Shown here piece by piece: positions 6,788 through 7,736 of a stretch of 7,736 nt of DNA (the first letter of the stretch is position 1; each line of letters opens with the position of its first letter). The notes beneath the pieces were generated by a model. The model saw only the letters and a program-made list of their open reading frames with translations. It was not told the DNA's origin and ran no database searches. Source of the stretch: Planctomycetaceae bacterium UBA2972 (GTDB taxonomy: Bacteria; Planctomycetota; Planctomycetia; Pirellulales; Pirellulaceae); the NCBI GenBank assembly GCA_002348315.1, contig DEAW01000028.1:1-7736 (forward strand). Direction: 5' to 3'. Made by a program: the position numbers and the translations under genes.

Positions 6788-7729
6788 ATGGATACTGCAA
6801 TTTTTAATGGCTGTTTACCAGCCATCATGACTCCGTGTAATGACGATCGTAATCCCGACTTTGACGCGCTTGTAAAGAAAGCGTTGGAATTAGTCGACGC
6901 AGGAATGAATGGAGTGATCTATTGCGGCAGTATGGGCGACTGGCCGTTACTGACCGACGATCAGCGAATGGAAGGGGTAGCAAGCCTGTGTGAAGCGGGT
7001 GTACCCGTTGTGGTTGGTACTGGCGCCCAGAATCCTCGTTTAGCCTCTGCGCATGCTGCTCATGCAGAATCGGTGGGTGCCAAAGGCCTGATGGTGATTC
7101 CCCGAGTCCTTTCACGAGGGACGTCGGCAATTGCACAACGGCATCATTTCGCCGGAATTCTGGGAGCAGCGCCAAATACACCAGCGGTTATCTACAACAG
7201 TCCTTACTATGGATTCCAAACCAGAGCTGAGTTGTTCTTTGAATTACGAAACGAGTTTCCAAATCTGGTCGGATTTAAAGAGTTCGGTGGAGCCGAAGCG
7301 TTAAGCTATGCCGCTGAGCATATTACCGGCGCCGAAGAATCCCTGCGTTTGATGGTCGGAGTGGATACTCAGGTTTTTCATGGGTATGTCAATTGTGGAG
7401 CGGTTGGAGCGATCACGGGAATTGGAAATGCCTTGCCTACTCAGGTACTCAAGCTGATTGCCTTGTGCGAACGTGCCGTCGCGGGCGATGTTCAGGCTCG
7501 TCGGTATGCCAAAGAGCTGGATGAAGCTCTGATCGTATTATCGACCTATGATGAAGGCCCGGATCTCGTGCTGTTTTATAAGTACTTGCTTGTGCTCAAC
7601 GGAGACAACGAGTACACCTTGCACTTCAACGAATCAGACGAATTGAGCGCAAGTCAGCGTCATTTTGTTGAGCAGCAGTATGCTCAGTTCAATACGTGGT
7701 GGTCGCAATGGGATGGTCGGGACTATTAA
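6788..7729 (+). CDS. Dihydrodipicolinate synthase superfamily enzyme, probable 1-pyrroline-4-hydroxy-2-carboxylate deaminase
   Basis: The 313-residue product is a full-length cytoplasmic class I aldolase-type TIM barrel without a signal peptide. The Schiff-base lysine is K164 (codon 7277-7279) in LVGFKEFGG, and the partner tyrosine is Y136 in VIYNSPYYG. The substrate loop is CGSMGDWPLLT (46-56), not the GTTGE-type loop of true DapA, and KEFGG replaces the usual KEASG-like segment. Together with GLMVIPRVLSRG (100-111), GAITGIGNALP (207-217) and DEGPDLVLFYK (255-265), this agrees with what I remember of the hydroxyproline-pathway deaminase (EC 3.5.4.22; called HypD in Sinorhizobium, LhpC in Pseudomonas). 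That enzyme deaminates and dehydrates cis-4-hydroxy-D-proline-derived pyrroline hydroxycarboxylate to 2-oxoglutarate semialdehyde. The match is from memory, not an alignment. Alternatives are another keto-acid lyase of the superfamily. It is divergent from the cytochrome operon; its partners would lie beyond the right edge, seven bases after its stop. Confidence 0.9.
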   Translation: MDTAIFNGCLPAIMTPCNDDRNPDFDALVKKALELVDAGMNGVIYCGSMGDWPLLTDDQRMEGVASLCEAGVPVVVGTGAQNPRLASAHAAHAESVGAKGLMVIPRVLSRGTSAIAQRHHFAGILGAAPNTPAVIYNSPYYGFQTRAELFFELRNEFPNLVGFKEFGGAEALSYAAEHITGAEESLRLMVGVDTQVFHGYVNCGAVGAITGIGNALPTQVLKLIALCERAVAGDVQARRYAKELDEALIVLSTYDEGPDLVLFYKYLLVLNGDNEYTLHFNESDELSASQRHFVEQQYAQFNTWWSQWDGRDY

Positions 7730-7736
7730 CAAGTTC

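Noticed and set aside
629..7219. GATTCCAAA seen three times (near 631, 1191 and 7211) as a dispersed repeat
   Set aside because: Nine-base matches at this spacing are compatible with chance; two lie in coding sequence and no flanking similarity extends them.
6788..7729. Function as lysine-pathway dihydrodipicolinate synthase (dapA)
   Set aside because: The loop is GSMGD, not GTTGE-like, and the segment after the catalytic lysine is KEFGG; both point to a different branch of the superfamily.

Overview
The window reads as chromosomal DNA of a planctomycete. The strongest evidence is the minus-strand pair of an exported PSCyt1-DUF1549-DUF1553 protein (a family set named for planctomycetes) followed by a DUF1501 protein with a twin-arginine signal. 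A secreted formylglycine-type sulfatase, a gene class greatly expanded in that phylum, lies next to them. Genus and species cannot be read from this sequence. No rRNA, tRNA, CRISPR, transposase or integrase was seen.

Layout: (1) 2-463, plus strand, is the 3' end of a gene that starts before the window. It encodes a glycine-rich stretch followed by a helical, lysine-rich C-terminal domain of unknown function, and a good intrinsic terminator follows at 511-545. (2) 464-784 is non-coding and carries a weak promoter candidate and a ribosome binding site for the next gene. (3) 785-2290, plus strand, is a secreted S1-type sulfatase. (4) 2293-3687 and 3665-6640, minus strand, are two overlapping genes read in the order cytochrome/DUF1549/DUF1553, then DUF1501. 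They converge on the sulfatase with only two bases between the stop codons, and a hairpin plus T-tract that could terminate the minus-strand transcript lies inside the end of the sulfatase coding sequence. (5) 6641-6787 is a short divergent intergenic region. (6) 6788-7729, plus strand, is a dihydrodipicolinate synthase superfamily enzyme whose motifs look most like 1-pyrroline-4-hydroxy-2-carboxylate deaminase of hydroxyproline catabolism, not like true DapA.

Working together (inference): the sulfatase, the Tat-exported DUF1501 protein and the Sec-exported c-type cytochrome protein should all act outside the cytoplasm. The cytochrome protein also has an N-terminal domain that looks like a carbohydrate-binding beta-sandwich. 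This suggests a surface or periplasmic module acting on sulfated or otherwise decorated polymers, but the biochemical role of the PSCyt1/DUF1549/DUF1553/DUF1501 set is not established. The last gene probably belongs to a separate cytoplasmic catabolic operon that continues past the right edge.
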